The notes under the pieces are model-generated. The model was not told the DNA's origin and made no database searches. It saw only the letters and a list, made by a program, of their open reading frames with translations. Shown here piece by piece: positions 47,555 to 58,214 of a stretch of DNA of 64,000 bases. Positions within the stretch are counted from its first letter, which is position 1. The number at the start of each line of letters is the position of its first letter. The DNA lies in NCBI GenBank assembly GCA_021464415.1, contig CM038466.1, forward strand, positions 33,014,833-33,078,832, written 5' to 3'. This DNA is from Lonicera japonica (Eukaryota; Streptophyta; Magnoliopsida; Dipsacales; Caprifoliaceae). The translations under genes were made by a program, and so were the position numbers.

Positions 47555-48649
47555 ATGTCGACTTCAAATCCGAATGACTCAGAGATCCGAGCAGTTGATC
47601 CGAATCTAGCAGAGGTACCGAGGACTCCGCCTACCCTAGAAGAACTGCATCGCCTATTGATAACCGTCAGTAAGAATCTTACAAGCCTCACTACAGAGCA
47701 ACAGAGCACCCGAATTCGAATGGAAGAATTATCAGCCGAAAGAACTGCGCCACAGGGGTTTGAACGACTACCACCGAATCGAGATCCGAATCAAGGGCAA
47801 TCATCACAAGTACTCCCCCCAGTCCAAGGCACCAACCCACAGCAAACAGGTCCTATCCCAACAGGCCTCATTCAAATTGACCCCAATAACCAGAACCAAT
47901 GGGCCCCGGACTCCGGCCCTACTTATCAGCAACAAGAGCTACCCATCATCTGGACGCAACCCCAAGTCCAACCAGGTTTCGACCCTCAGTACCCACAATG
48001 GCCACAAATCCCTGCACGACCTGTCCTACCACCAGCCCTGGTAGCCCCTCCCAATGAATACCTAGATATAAACCGACTCCGGGCAGTATATGCAGAATCA
48101 GTTATAGCTCGGGAACAGCCCGATGAAGTATCTAAAGAGAGTGAAGAAATGAAGAAACTAAAGGAACAAATGAGGGTCTTGCAGAAGGGAGTTTCCCTAA
48201 TGAAAGGAGCAGACGAGGTTACTGATATGAATGCCTTCTCCCTCTACCCCGAGGCAAGACTACCACAGGGGTTCAAGCTTCCTCCTATTACTAAGTTCAC
48301 CGGCACAACCCCCCAGAAAACACATCTGCAATCATATATTCGATCCATGCAAGTATCTGGCTGTGGAGAACCCGAGTTAGCCCAAGCATTTCATATGACT
48401 CTCACGGGGGCGGCCCTGAGATGGTTTTTTGATTTAGAGAGGCACCACATGAAAACTTGGGGGGATATTGTCAAGGAATTCATGGCTAAATACGGGTCCA
48501 ATGAAGAGTTGGAAGTCACTCGTAAACACTTAGAGATGGCCAAACAGGGTGAGAAAGAGGGCTTTAGTGATTTTGTTACTCGTTGGAGAGAAATGGCATC
48601 CCAAATGTCCAAACGACCAGACGAAGATGAGCAGTTAGAGATAATTTAG
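47555..48649 (+). pseudogene. Element B gag polyprotein, N-terminal and core, stopped by TAG
   Basis: The start chosen is ATG 47555 (MSTSNPNDSE), because upstream in-frame codons lie in the leader. Pro/Gln-rich N-terminal half to about residue 190, a short coiled coil (KESEEMKKLKEQMRVLQ) near 205-220, then the Retrotrans_gag core from LPQGFKLPPITKFTG to the end, with FHMTLTGAALRWFFDL and WGDIVKEFMAKYGSN. A TAG at 48647-48649 interrupts it. The same frame reopens at once (KNFTPTVLT) and runs to about 48950. Confidence 0.85.
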
Positions 48650-49198
48650 AAAAACTTCACTCCGACTGTATTGACTTGTATGGGAAAGCACGTGTTCCCA
48701 CATTTTCGAGCACTTTTAAGCATGGGATCCCAAGTAGAAGAAGAGTTGGTCAGGAAGGAAGAAACCGAAACGAAGAAAGCCTCGTATACCGAGAAGAGCA
48801 CGGCCACTCCCGTTATAAATCAGCTAAGCTCTTATCCGTACCAACAAAGTCACTTTCAGCAACAACAACCCCAGTTGAGTTGGCCTACACAAACCGAAGC
48901 ATCCAATACATATCAACCCAGGAAAAATAGGAAATTCAGCAACCTCCCCACAACCCTGACCAAAAGTCTTGAACTGCTACGGAATGCGGGCCTGGTCACC
49001 CCACTCAACCCTCGTCTCCACCAAATCCCATCCCTTCTTCTTGGAGGATGGACGAGAACTGTTTATACCACCAAGCTGTGGGCCATGACACAGATAGATG
49101 TTTAGCCTTCCGACACCGCATCCAAGATCTAATCGAAGAAGGAACAATCCCCGCACCAGGCGGACCAATTATGGCCAACAACCTGCTACAGTGAGTTT
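48650..49198 (+). pseudogene. Element B gag C-terminal part with zinc-finger-like motif
   Basis: Continues the gag frame after the TAG (48653-48950, Gln/Pro-rich), then a frameshift, after which the other frame (about 49003-49198) reads CLYHQAVGHDTDRC, the C-X2-H-X4-H-type segment typical of plant Ty3/Tat gag C-termini. After MANNLLQ the coding signal ends. Confidence 0.7.
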
Positions 49199-50165
49199 GC
49201 ATCACTAAATGAGAAACGGTGGAAGGCCGTATATCATCATCATGGGGCTTTTAAAATCGAAAAGTGAAGACTCGGGGTATTTGTGGGAACGACGTAGTTT
49301 TGAGAAAGATCAGAAAAATTGGCACGAGATCCGAAAGGAAAATTCTGGACTGGGCCGTTCATCATTAATCAAACACGAAGGGAGCCGTAATAGTCACAGA
49401 TATAGATGGTTAGATGTTACATTCAAGCAATAGCATGTATAATCCAGAACTACGTAAACCTGAGCCCCAACTCACTTTTGTTTATGGAGGAAATACCACG
49501 GGGAACGTAGGCAACCTGAGAAGTTACTTCAGGCCCGGTTTAATTATTATGAAAAAAAAACTTTTTTATCTAACACCCCATTTTAGCCCCGGAAATAAGC
49601 CACAGCCACTGGTGCAACTCGAGTTTCATTCATGCCTCAGAGGACTCTGAGCCCACGAATTGAAACCATTACATTAGATAAGGGACAACAACCAAATCTT
49701 CCACCACCAATTGCTAGATTGAACCAATGATGTCAGCCCGGAGGGGCTAAGAAAAGCCAAACCATGCATAATTGAAATAACGAGTCAGCCATGCCACATA
49801 CACTCCACAGATAGAGAGGTATGGGGAGTGATAAACTTGAGTCCCGAGGGTACCAGGGCATCTCGAGCTTTGATAGAAGAAAAGTCAACATTTGTACAAT
49901 AAAGAGGAGTACAGAGATAAAAGAGTAAGTGTGGGGATGAAGGAAGGAAGAGAGGTGTATTTATCGGCGAAATCATACACATGTACTCATCGTTTGTCAT
50001 GTAAAAAACCTTGTTACAAATACATTTCTCCAACAGACAGTGTTCATTGCTGCCAAAGAAACCACTTTTTCGCTTCTCACTTAGTTCCTTTCACTTTTGC
50101 AGGGGCCTGGTGGTCATTCTTATTATGTCATTATAGGCCTGTTTTACACCAGCATGTTTTTCTTT
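49199..50165 (+). other. Element B interior without recognised coding
   Basis: The position where protease and RT should begin. Short frames only (49209-49433, 49414-49650), with no family motifs. Either replaced or decayed sequence. Confidence 0.5.
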
Positions 50166-51060
50166 ATATTGCACCCGATGGTACTTTTATGAAATTTTTG
50201 TGAAATAATAAAACCCGAGGGTACTTTTATGTAAATATGTGTAAGAAACCTGAGGGTACTTTGGTGTAATTACGAGAGATATAGGGTTATAAGGGTAAAA
50301 TTATGTAATTTTCCAAACCTGAGGGTACTTTGGTGTAATTACGAGAGATATAGGGTTATAAGGGTAAAATTATGTAATTTTCCAAACCTGAGGGTACTTT
50401 GGTGTAATTATGAGAGATATAGGGTTATAAGGGTAAAATTATATAATTTTCCAAACCTGAGGGTACTTTGGTGTAATTACGAGAGATATAGGGTTATAAG
50501 GGTAAATTGTGTAAATTTCCAAACCTGAGGGTACTTTGGTGTAATTATGAGAGATATAGGGTATAAGGGTAAATTATGTAATTTTCCAAACCTGAGGGTA
50601 CGTTGGTGTAATTACGAAAGATATAGGGTTATAAGGGTAAAATTATGTAATTTTCCAAACCTGAGGGTACTTTGGTATAATTATGAGAGATATAGGGTTA
50701 TAAGGGTAAAATTATGTAATTTTCCAAACCTGAGGGTACTTTGGTGTAATTACGAGAGATATAGGGTTATAAGGGTAAATTCTGTAATTTTCCAAAACTG
50801 AGGGTACTTTGGTGTAATTACGGGAGATATAGGGTTATAAAGGTAAAATTATGAGGGTTCTTTTGTGTAATTATGTGATTTATATAATAAGAGGGTAAAA
50901 TTATGTAATTTTTAAAAACCTGAGGGTACTTTAGGGTAATTACGAGAGTTGTGGGCCTATGGGAAAAATTATGTAGTTTTCAAAACCTGAGGGTACTTTG
51001 GGTAGTTATGAGAGTTATATGATTTTTAGAGTAAATTATGAGAGTCCTTAAGGTTTGAAA
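50166..51060 (+). repeat. 69-bp tandem array in element B
   Basis: Unit starts CCTGAGGGTACTTTGGTGTA; starts at 50249, 50318, 50387, 50456, 50524, 50591, 50660, 50729 and 50797, with shorter degenerate units at 50175, 50213, 50851, 50919 and 50986. The spacing is 69 bases with 1-2-base deletions in some units. Because 69 is a multiple of 3, the plus strand shows a false repetitive frame at 50547-50801. Confidence 0.93.
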
Positions 51061-52330
51061 GGTAAAAGTATGTAAGTTCTAAAAATCGGATATTACTGCT
51101 GGGATGATTATGAGAATTAATGAATGTTTGTTTGAACATGCAGGAAACTGCGAATCAAGATCAACAAAACAGCATGGAAAGTATCCGCAGCCCGCAAGCA
51201 ATACTTTTATATATCAAGTTATCGAACATGTTCAAACACCACTTCACGAGTACATACATAACATACATTATCTTTCAATATATCACCAAACACGAGCATG
51301 CACATTTTTAGTGCACTCCACATCCTAGTAAATCACATCGCGGTCATGATCTACCATATCATCCCTTGTCAATAGCATGGGAACTGCATCAAAGAACACC
51401 CTGAGCATCCAGATACGGGAAAGCTCGAGAAATGAGAAGCTAGAGAGAGAATAAGAGAATGAGAAGAAAAGAGCCCGCTTGTGGGACAAAAACCTACTCC
51501 ATTGAACTGTCGCATGACCAATCATATCTCAAACTTGGCATTTTTCGGTAGGGGAACTTCAAGGTGGTTTTTCTTGGCTTTTGTGCAGAAAAAACACACA
51601 CTCGCACGATAATATCGAATGCCATATTCTAAGTCGTTTCTTCAAATCGCGAGAGCAAACAGCCTACAAAAGAAATCCCTGATCTCTAGAAGACTGAAAT
51701 CTAGCAATGAGAATGAGAAAATATCAAATAAGACGGGAATAGAAAAAATTGAAAGAGTAGAAAATAAAAAAATCCCGCATGAGCGCCCAAAGCGAGCGAG
51801 AGAAACAGAATTGTATAGAGTGGCAAGGAGAGCCACACCAAGAGTGACAGCTAGGCCAAACTGGCTCAGGGCTTCGTCTTGGATGAGTAAGGCTCCTGAT
51901 CACGCCAAAACGGGAAAAGAAGCTCCTGGCTAAAAACAGAAAAGGCAGGAAAAGCTTCCCCGAACGAGGGAGAAATAAGGACATCGAAAAACAGAAAACG
52001 ATGTGGGCCTGCGAAAATGCCTCAAAGATGGCCAATGAATATCAAAGAGATCAGAGACTCCTTCAAAACAGATTTCCTTCTCAGCTTGATAAAATCAGAA
52101 ACGACTTAGAAACAAACAAATGGTTGAATCATTGCTACGCACGAAGTACAAAAATCAAGAAATCCATCGTGAAAACTCCTCTTTTGGAATAAAATAACTT
52201 ACAAAACAAGTTTTCAGTTTTTCCCAGAGAAAGCAAAACTTTTAGAATGGGTTTTTAAAACTCCCAAATGAGCACTTTTTCTCAGAGAACTCTCTCTTTA
52301 GCTTCTCATCAATTGCTACTATAGAGAACC
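51061..52330 (+). other. Element B interior between arrays, noncoding
   Basis: Frames at 51104-51328 and 51619-51933 (Lys/Arg/Glu-rich) have no recognised domain. Nothing else seen. Confidence 0.45.
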
Positions 52331-53035
52331 AAACTCACAAGTCCTTTCTACAGGCACAAGCCCTCTCCGGAGGCAATCCATTCACATAAGCCCTTTGCGG
52401 AGGCAAACCAATCACTAAGCCCTTTTTAGGCGAAAGTCCTTTCCGGAGGCATCCATTCACATAAGCCCTTTCTACAGGCAAAACATCACTCACAAGTCCT
52501 TTCTACAGGCACAAGCCCTCTCCGGAGGCAATCCATTCACATAAGCCCTCTGCGGAGGCAAACCAATCACTAAGCCCTTTTTAGGCGAAAGTCCTTTCCG
52601 GAGGCATCCATTCACATAAGCCCTTTCTACAGGCAAAACATCACTCACAAGTCCTTTCTACAGGCACAAGCCCTCTCCGGAGGCAATCCATTCACATAAG
52701 CCCTCTGCGGAGGCAATCCATTCACATAAGCCCTCTGCGGAGGCAATCCAATCACTAAGCCCTTTTTAGGCGAAAGTCCTTTCCGGAGGCATCCATTCAC
52801 ATAAGCCCTTTTTACAGGCAAAACATCACTCACAAGTCCTTTCTACAGGCACAAGCCCTCTCCGGAGGCAATCCATTCACATAAGCCCTCTGCGGAGGCA
52901 AACCAATCACTAAGCCCTTTTTAGGCGAAAGTCCTTTCCGGAGGCATCCATTCACATAAGCCCTTTCTATAGGCAAAACATCACTCATAAGTCCTTTCTA
53001 CAGGCACAAGCCCTCTCCGGAGGCAAGTTCCCAAC
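52331..53035 (+). repeat. About 154-bp tandem array in element B
   Basis: Higher-order unit beginning ACAAGTCCTTTCTACAGGCA; starts near 52337, 52493, 52647, 52833 and 52987. Each unit is built from submonomers of about 30 bp of the type AAGCCCTCTGCGGAGGCA plus CCATTCACAT. The 52647 unit has one extra submonomer (186 bp). Confidence 0.9.
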
Positions 53036-53480
53036 ACAAGCCCTCGAAAGAGGCAAAATTACTCATGAAAAGCCCTCCCAGAGGCAATTTTGTTTACTTA
53101 CTTACAGATCAAAAGCCCTCCCAGAGAGGCACAGTGTAGCAACGGTACTCCTCCCATCTGAGGCACAATGGTAGTCCTCCCACCTGAGGCGAGAAGATCA
53201 AAAGCCCTCCCAGAGAGGCACAGTGTAGCAACGGTAGTCCTCCCATCTGAGGCGCAATGGTAGTCCTCCCACCTGAGGCGAGAAGATCAAAAACCCTCCC
53301 ATAGAGGCACAGTGGAGCAATGGTAGTCCTCCCACCTGAGGCGCAATGGTAGTCCTCCCATCTGAGGCAAGTGGAGCAAATGGAAGTCCTCAAAAGAGGC
53401 AATGAGGTATCAAAAGCCCTCTTCGGAGGCAAAACCAAACACAAGCCATCTCCAGAGGCATTCACAAACACTTCTGCATG
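53036..53480 (+). repeat. Degenerate 'GTCCTCCCA...GAGGC' array in element B
   Basis: Continues the previous array with variant units of about 25-50 bp (AAGCCCTCCCAGAGAGGCA, GTAGTCCTCCCACCTGAGGC). A block of about 120 bp with GATCAAAAGCCCTCCCAGAG is repeated near 53108, 53187 and 53286. Confidence 0.85.
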
Positions 53481-53576
53481 CGTACACTCTCTTAGGGTTC
53501 TTGCGGGAGCCACAAATCGAAGTATCTTCCAGTCGCCTCAATTCCTTGCAAGCAAGGAGCTTGAGTCGAGAGGGTC

Positions 53577-54828
53577 TGTAGACACCCCGATCCGTGACCC
53601 CCGCAAGAACCCTAACGACCTTCGAGAACTACTGTTTTTAGGTCCGGGACCCACCCAAGCACCCGAAACTACCCTTGGTGGGTTTGTTGGCCAACAAACC
53701 TATTTTTATGAAGGATTGTCGCACGACATATCGCATTGTCGCGCGACAATCATTGGAATGTCGCGCGACAATCCCACTATGTCGCGCGAGAATCCCCCTC
53801 TGCACCCGACCAACCACTTTCTGACACATCACAGTGTCAGAACCTATCACTTCAGCCGTTTGTCGCGCGACAAACAGAAATGTCGCGCGACACTTGCCCT
53901 TTCTGGGGGAATGTCGCGCGACAATCTCTCCCGGGCACTATAAATAGGCCAACACCCCCAAGGGTTCTAGACGGCAACTTCTCGCCACAATCTTTATACT
54001 AAAATTCCTTATTCTCTCTGATATCTTCTAATTTTTAAGCCTTCTTCGGAAGCATCTGTGATAATATTTATTTCCGCAAGAGTCTCGGATCTAATCTTGG
54101 CACCCGGAGTGCCACCTTCTAGAGTCAGACCGCCGAAAATATCTCTAAGAGGAAAGCTGATATCCGTCAGAGGTCTTCTCTATTATATTTTCTCTCTTAT
54201 TCTTATTATTATCGCCGGGAAGGTAACTAAAGTCTCTTCTAGTAATTAAATAAGATATTTGTATATTAGTTTTATTGTAGACTTATTTAAAACTCGTTTT
54301 TTCTAACGGGGCGCTGCCCCGCACCCCGCGACTTGACCGGGCAGGTCGATCCCCGTCCTAGTAAGCGAAGTGGCGACATGGTTGTGGTAGATTCCTAACG
54401 CGCCCGAAAATTAGGTTTTCATTAGTTATTTCCAGAAAGCAGTAGAATATCAGTAAAAGCATCCAAGTTTTCCAACATAGAATAAACATATAAGACCACT
54501 AGAGACCGAAAGGGCGGAATGGGTGCTTAACACCTTCCCAAACCGTAATATAGTTCCCGAACTCTATAGAATCCTGGTTTCGTAGACAAACGTGTAAAGA
54601 AAGGCTTATCTGTAGCCTTTCCTCTTACACGACCCTTTTTGTCCGTTTTCTCGTAAAACGTACTGGCGACTCTGAACGAACCCTCTTGCATCTAGAAATA
54701 GGATAGAGGGACTCCCGATATGAATTATCAACACATAGAAGCAAATGGAACAACGGAATCCTTTTCGATGTTTCAGACGCCCACCAACGGGAACGAGAAC
54801 CCGGGGGTCGCATTTGCGGATTCTCACA
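53577..54828 (+). repeat. 3' LTR of element B
   Basis: Same length as the 5' LTR. Differences seen: a G in one palindrome (GCGCGAGA, about 53790), TTGCCC for TTACCC (about 53897), ACACGACC for ACCCGACC (about 54628) and TATCAAC for TATTAAC (about 54728). Confidence 0.93.
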
Positions 54829-54833
54829 ACCGT

Positions 54834-55181
54834 CTTCAACCTCGGGTTCTTGATTTCACAAGAACAAAACGAAAATTCATAGAATTTTCTGAGAACAAAG
54901 AGATTTTTCACATAATTTTTTTAATTCATCATTGGTTGGTTACAATTATATGAAATAAGCACTTATTTATAATCTAAAATCCTAAACCTACCTTAAATAA
55001 AAAATCCTTCACATAAGGAAATTAAATTATTATAATCTAATTATATTTAAGACCTACCAAAACAAATATTCAAATTCAAATTTAAAAAAAGACAATAAAT
55101 AAAGAAACTATTAATCCTAATTAATAAAATAAAAATAAAAAATAATGAAATAATAATATGGTCTTCATTTCCATTGCATCA
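54834..55181 (-). repeat. 5' LTR of element A, larger part
   Basis: The remaining 42 bp are at 45137-45178; element B separates the two. Confidence 0.9.
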
Positions 55182-55186
55182 CATTG

Positions 55187-55317
55187 CTTCTAAACAAAAA
55201 ATCGCTAGATGGCAAGCTATTCTTTCTGTATTTGATTTCAAAATCGAATTTATAAAAGGAGAATCAAATTCTCTACCAAATTTATTAACAAGAGAATTTT
55301 TGCAGGGTTCACCATGA
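55187..55317 (+). pseudogene. Endogenous caulimovirid RNase H C-terminal end
   Basis: Continues the frame cut at 43331: basic KQKIARWQAILS, then the FKIEFIKGESNSLPNLLTRE segment typical of the C-terminal end of caulimovirid RNase H. The stop TGA is at 55315-55317. Confidence 0.8.
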
Positions 55318-56554
55318 ATAGGTCTTCTCCAGGGCCTTGGTCCTCTCAAACAGGACGAGGAAGAAACACTAGAGGAGGTGGAGCCTCTTCATCTCGGGGT
55401 GGAGCCTCTCCTTCTTAAACTCCTCCTTATAATCCTGCTACCTTTAAAGAAGCTCTTAAAGAGCCCGCTTCTATGGCTTTTAAAAAGGCCCAGCAAGACT
55501 TTGTTATATATTTACAAGAAAGTGATAAAAGATTTGCCTTTAATCCAGGGACTATAGCATAAAGATATTTTGAGTCTAATATGGAATTTCCTCTTATAAG
55601 AGAAAAAACTCGAGCGTTTTATGAAGCAATTCTGACTGAAACATAGTATGTCTAAATTATGCATATGAATCGTAATCTTGGTTCCCATAATTCTTAAATT
55701 GCTTTCAGTAAAGGATTTATTTTAGTAGTTATTAGCATTGAAGATTGGGGATTAAATCCCAATAAAACCCAAAATCTCCAAAAATATTCATGGAGACATT
55801 CAAATACAACTATTGGGATTATATTGAAGCATGGAAAAAAGCGTTTTTATATCAAAATCATTATCATACCCATACATGGTTTTTTAGATTTGAGGCTCTT
55901 AAAGAACCCTTTGTTTCTCTTAAAGATTTACCCCATTGGTTCTTACAATGGTTTATACTTTTTCGACCAGAACCAGATATCCCCCCCCCCCCCCCTAAAA
56001 TTGGAGATGCTTATAGCCTCTTTTATATCCACCACCCAAAACACCAAAAGAAAAAAAAATCACCCTATTTCCAATTTGATTCTTATGAGATTTCTTGGCC
56101 AATATAATATTCCTTGAATCTGGCAATGGAATTTTAATACAACTACTAGAAATAATGACCTCTTCCTTCTTGTTAGGGATTATTATTATAAGTGGTGGCC
56201 TAAGTTTGTATATGATGAAATCTTAATTGAGATTGGTAAAGATATCAGCACTTATATAAAATTTAATCATTTGGCAGAGCTTGATGATAAAGCTCAAAAA
56301 GATATGGACCTTGAGAAAATAGAGTTAAAAACTCTCTCATTGGCTTCTTTTAAAAAGAAATTTCCAAATACTCCCATAAAGGAGCTTAAATCACGAATTA
56401 TTAAAGCCCTAGCTTCAAAGTTAGATATGGACGAGGACATTATGTATGTATCTTCTTCTCAACAAAAATATGAAAATACCCCTTTCATTGATATTGACAA
56501 GGATGATGAAGGTTATACCGAACAAAATGAAGATACGACCACTCATATGGTCTA
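55314..56554 (+). pseudogene. Endogenous caulimovirid downstream ORF, decayed
   Basis: An ATG at 55314 overlaps the polyprotein stop (ATGA). The first about 35 codons are Arg/Gly/Ser-rich (RGRNTRGGG), then sequence with FKEALKEPASMAFKKAQQDF. Stops occur at about 55416, 55559 and later. Frames 55790-56107 and 56271-56555 carry further parts, Trp/Phe-rich then Lys/Asp-rich. The function of such ORFs in related viruses is uncertain (inclusion body/transactivator or unknown); I do not assign one. A poly-C run (55981-55995) may shift the frame. Confidence 0.6.
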
Positions 56555-56654
56555 ATGGTTAGCAAATCTTTATGAAGATATTGATACTAAAGAAAAGGGA
56601 AAGAAACAACTCGATTAAAGCACAAGTGGCTGACAATCATTATTTCTTTTCTTT

Positions 56655-56830
56655 ATTAAAGTTAACTTTAACTTTAATTTAAAGTTAATACTTTTACTTT
56701 ATTAAAGTTTGTCGTCATTCGTCCGACCGGCTGCACTAAGTGGCTCCCTCCCGTCACTATCCTAGCACACGCAGGCGATGACGCAATGGATTAGAAATCC
56801 TTGTTTAAGTGCCTATATAATGAGGCTTTG
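56655..56830 (+). promoter_or_regulatory. Pararetrovirus-type promoter copy, right
   Basis: TGACG at 56779-56783 in GATGACGCAATGG, TATATAA at 56814-56820, with viral sequence ending near 56830 and host-like sequence beyond. Upstream are AAAGTTAA-type repeats. It faces outward, toward R3. Confidence 0.55.
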
Positions 56831-58214
56831 ATTAAATAAAAGATAAAAGTGTTACTCTTATGCAATTTAAAATTTCCAGCTCACTTGAATACTCTTTTAA
56901 TATTACTTCTTATATTTACACAATCTTAACAATTGACATAATGAGAAACTAAGCTAAAAAATCACTTCTCTTTTTCGATGTAAATAATAGAAACATATAT
57001 TCAAGATTTACATGTTGAATTCAAACCCACAATCACAATATTAGGCCATTCTAAAATTGCACATGATTTCACATGAACACCTATCCATCACTTTGATGAC
57101 TATCTTATTCGGACAAGGAAAAGAAAAAAATAATAAAATGAAGTTTTCCAGTTACTAAAATGCAGTTTTCCTCCCATAGATTTCAGACCAAAATAAGGCC
57201 CACCTTGAAGCCCAGACCGAGTGGACTGACTAAGACCAAACCGATTGAAACAGTCTAGTCTAGTCCAATCCGATCTTCAATAGCCTTTTGGCCCGGTCCT
57301 AAAATTTAAAAGACCAATATGTTCGGTCTGGTCTGGTCTACTGCATAAGTGAACAATCCGGTTAACCAGACCGTGAACACCCCTATATGTGACATCTTCA
57401 AACTATTAATTCACGACGACAAGTATAATGTAATCTTCTTAAACTTACCAATACACTTCCTTTATAACTCCAGTGGTAAAGATCTACCTTAACAAGGGGA
57501 TAGATCTGTGATTCGATTCCCTCTCCTTCAAATCGAGTCACATGTGTATCCATATACCTTAAACAAAAAAAAGATTTGAAGTCCTACTTTCTTTTTTGCA
57601 CTTTTTCATACATATATCCTCCAAATAGCCTAGACAGTTGTAGCAAAAAAATTTCATCTAGGTTTATATCCTTCAACTTCAACAATTTGAAAATTACTTT
57701 CACCATTCAATCAAATTGATCGATGCTTTAGTTTAAGTTTCATTTGTTATGAGATTTTATCTTATAGTTCAACTTACTCTATTTCAAAATTTTGGGTTCG
57801 CCCCTAAATACATATTGTACCAATTCCATGTTATCACACATTTTGAATAAATAAAAGATAAAAATGTTACTCTTATGCAATTTAAAATTGCCAGCTCACT
57901 TGAAAACTCTTTTAATGTTACTTCTTATATTACACAATCTAAACAATTGACACATTGAGAAACTAATATATCAGTCTTTCTTATACACACGGTGAAGGGA
58001 TTAGATTGGAGGTCTGAGTGGAAAAGGGATGGACTCACTCATGCACCTTGTCTGTAAAAAGTTTACACGTCTCTTCATTAAATATCTCTAAGCTAAAAAT
58101 TAAAATCACTTTTCTTTTTTGATGTAAATAATAAAAGCATTCGAGATTTACATGTTGAATTCAAACCCATAATTCACGACCACAAATATAATGTAATCTT
58201 CTCAAGCTAAAAAT
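56831..58214. repeat. AT-rich region with a local direct duplication
   Basis: 56832-56990 (AAATAAAAGATAAAA...TTACTCTTATGCAATTTAAAAT, then GAGAAACTAA, and GATTTACATGTTGAATTCAAACCC) recurs at about 57846-58170 with insertions. A pyrimidine/purine tract near 57240-57375 has GGTCTGGTCT repeats and CCAGACCG strings, reminiscent of a MITE. No gene. Confidence 0.55.
57455..57575 (+). repeat. Probable SINE (tRNA-derived)
   Basis: CTCCAGTGGTAAAGATCTACC then GATTCGATTCCC (B box, about 57510), followed by an A-rich tail at about 57563-57575. The layout fits a plant tRNA-derived SINE; a functional tRNA fold is not evident. Confidence 0.5.

Larger units (their letters stand above)
45179..54828 (+). mobile_element. 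LTR retrotransposon B, Tat/Ogre-like, gag only, inserted in the LTR of A
   Basis: Complete by its ends: LTRs of 1252 bp each (45179-46430, 53577-54828), termini TGTAGACACC...ATTCTCACA, exact target duplication ACCGT (45174-45178, 54829-54833), primer site directly after the 5' LTR, and a purine tract (GAGTCGAGAGGG) before the 3' LTR. The 7.1-kb interior has a gag pseudogene and three tandem arrays, but I found no protease, RT, RNase H or integrase motif. The LTRs differ at only about four sites. Confidence 0.93.
43332..55181 (-). mobile_element. LTR retrotransposon A, non-autonomous, minus strand, interrupted by element B
   Basis: LTRs begin and end with TGATG...CATCA. The target duplication CATTG is exact (43327-43331, 55182-55186). 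On the minus strand the 5' LTR is split: 54834-55181 plus 45137-45178 (390 bp), because element B sits in it. The 3' LTR is 43332-43723 (392 bp). The LTR pair differs at about 17 sites by my count. The internal region is only about 1.4 kb (43724-45136), with gag-like ORFs and no pol. Confidence 0.9.

Noticed and set aside
47760..48044. 94-codon frame
   Set aside because: Shadow of the gag frame in another register.
50547..50801. Repetitive protein frame
   Set aside because: It exists only because the 69-bp array is a multiple of three; no start context and not conserved as protein.
52331..53480. CRISPR-like array
   Set aside because: No unique spacers between repeats, plant nuclear context, and the array lies inside an LTR element.
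49199..53576. Possible pol of element B
   Set aside because: I looked for D-S/T-G, YxDD and integrase HHCC or D-D-E context on the plus strand and saw none.
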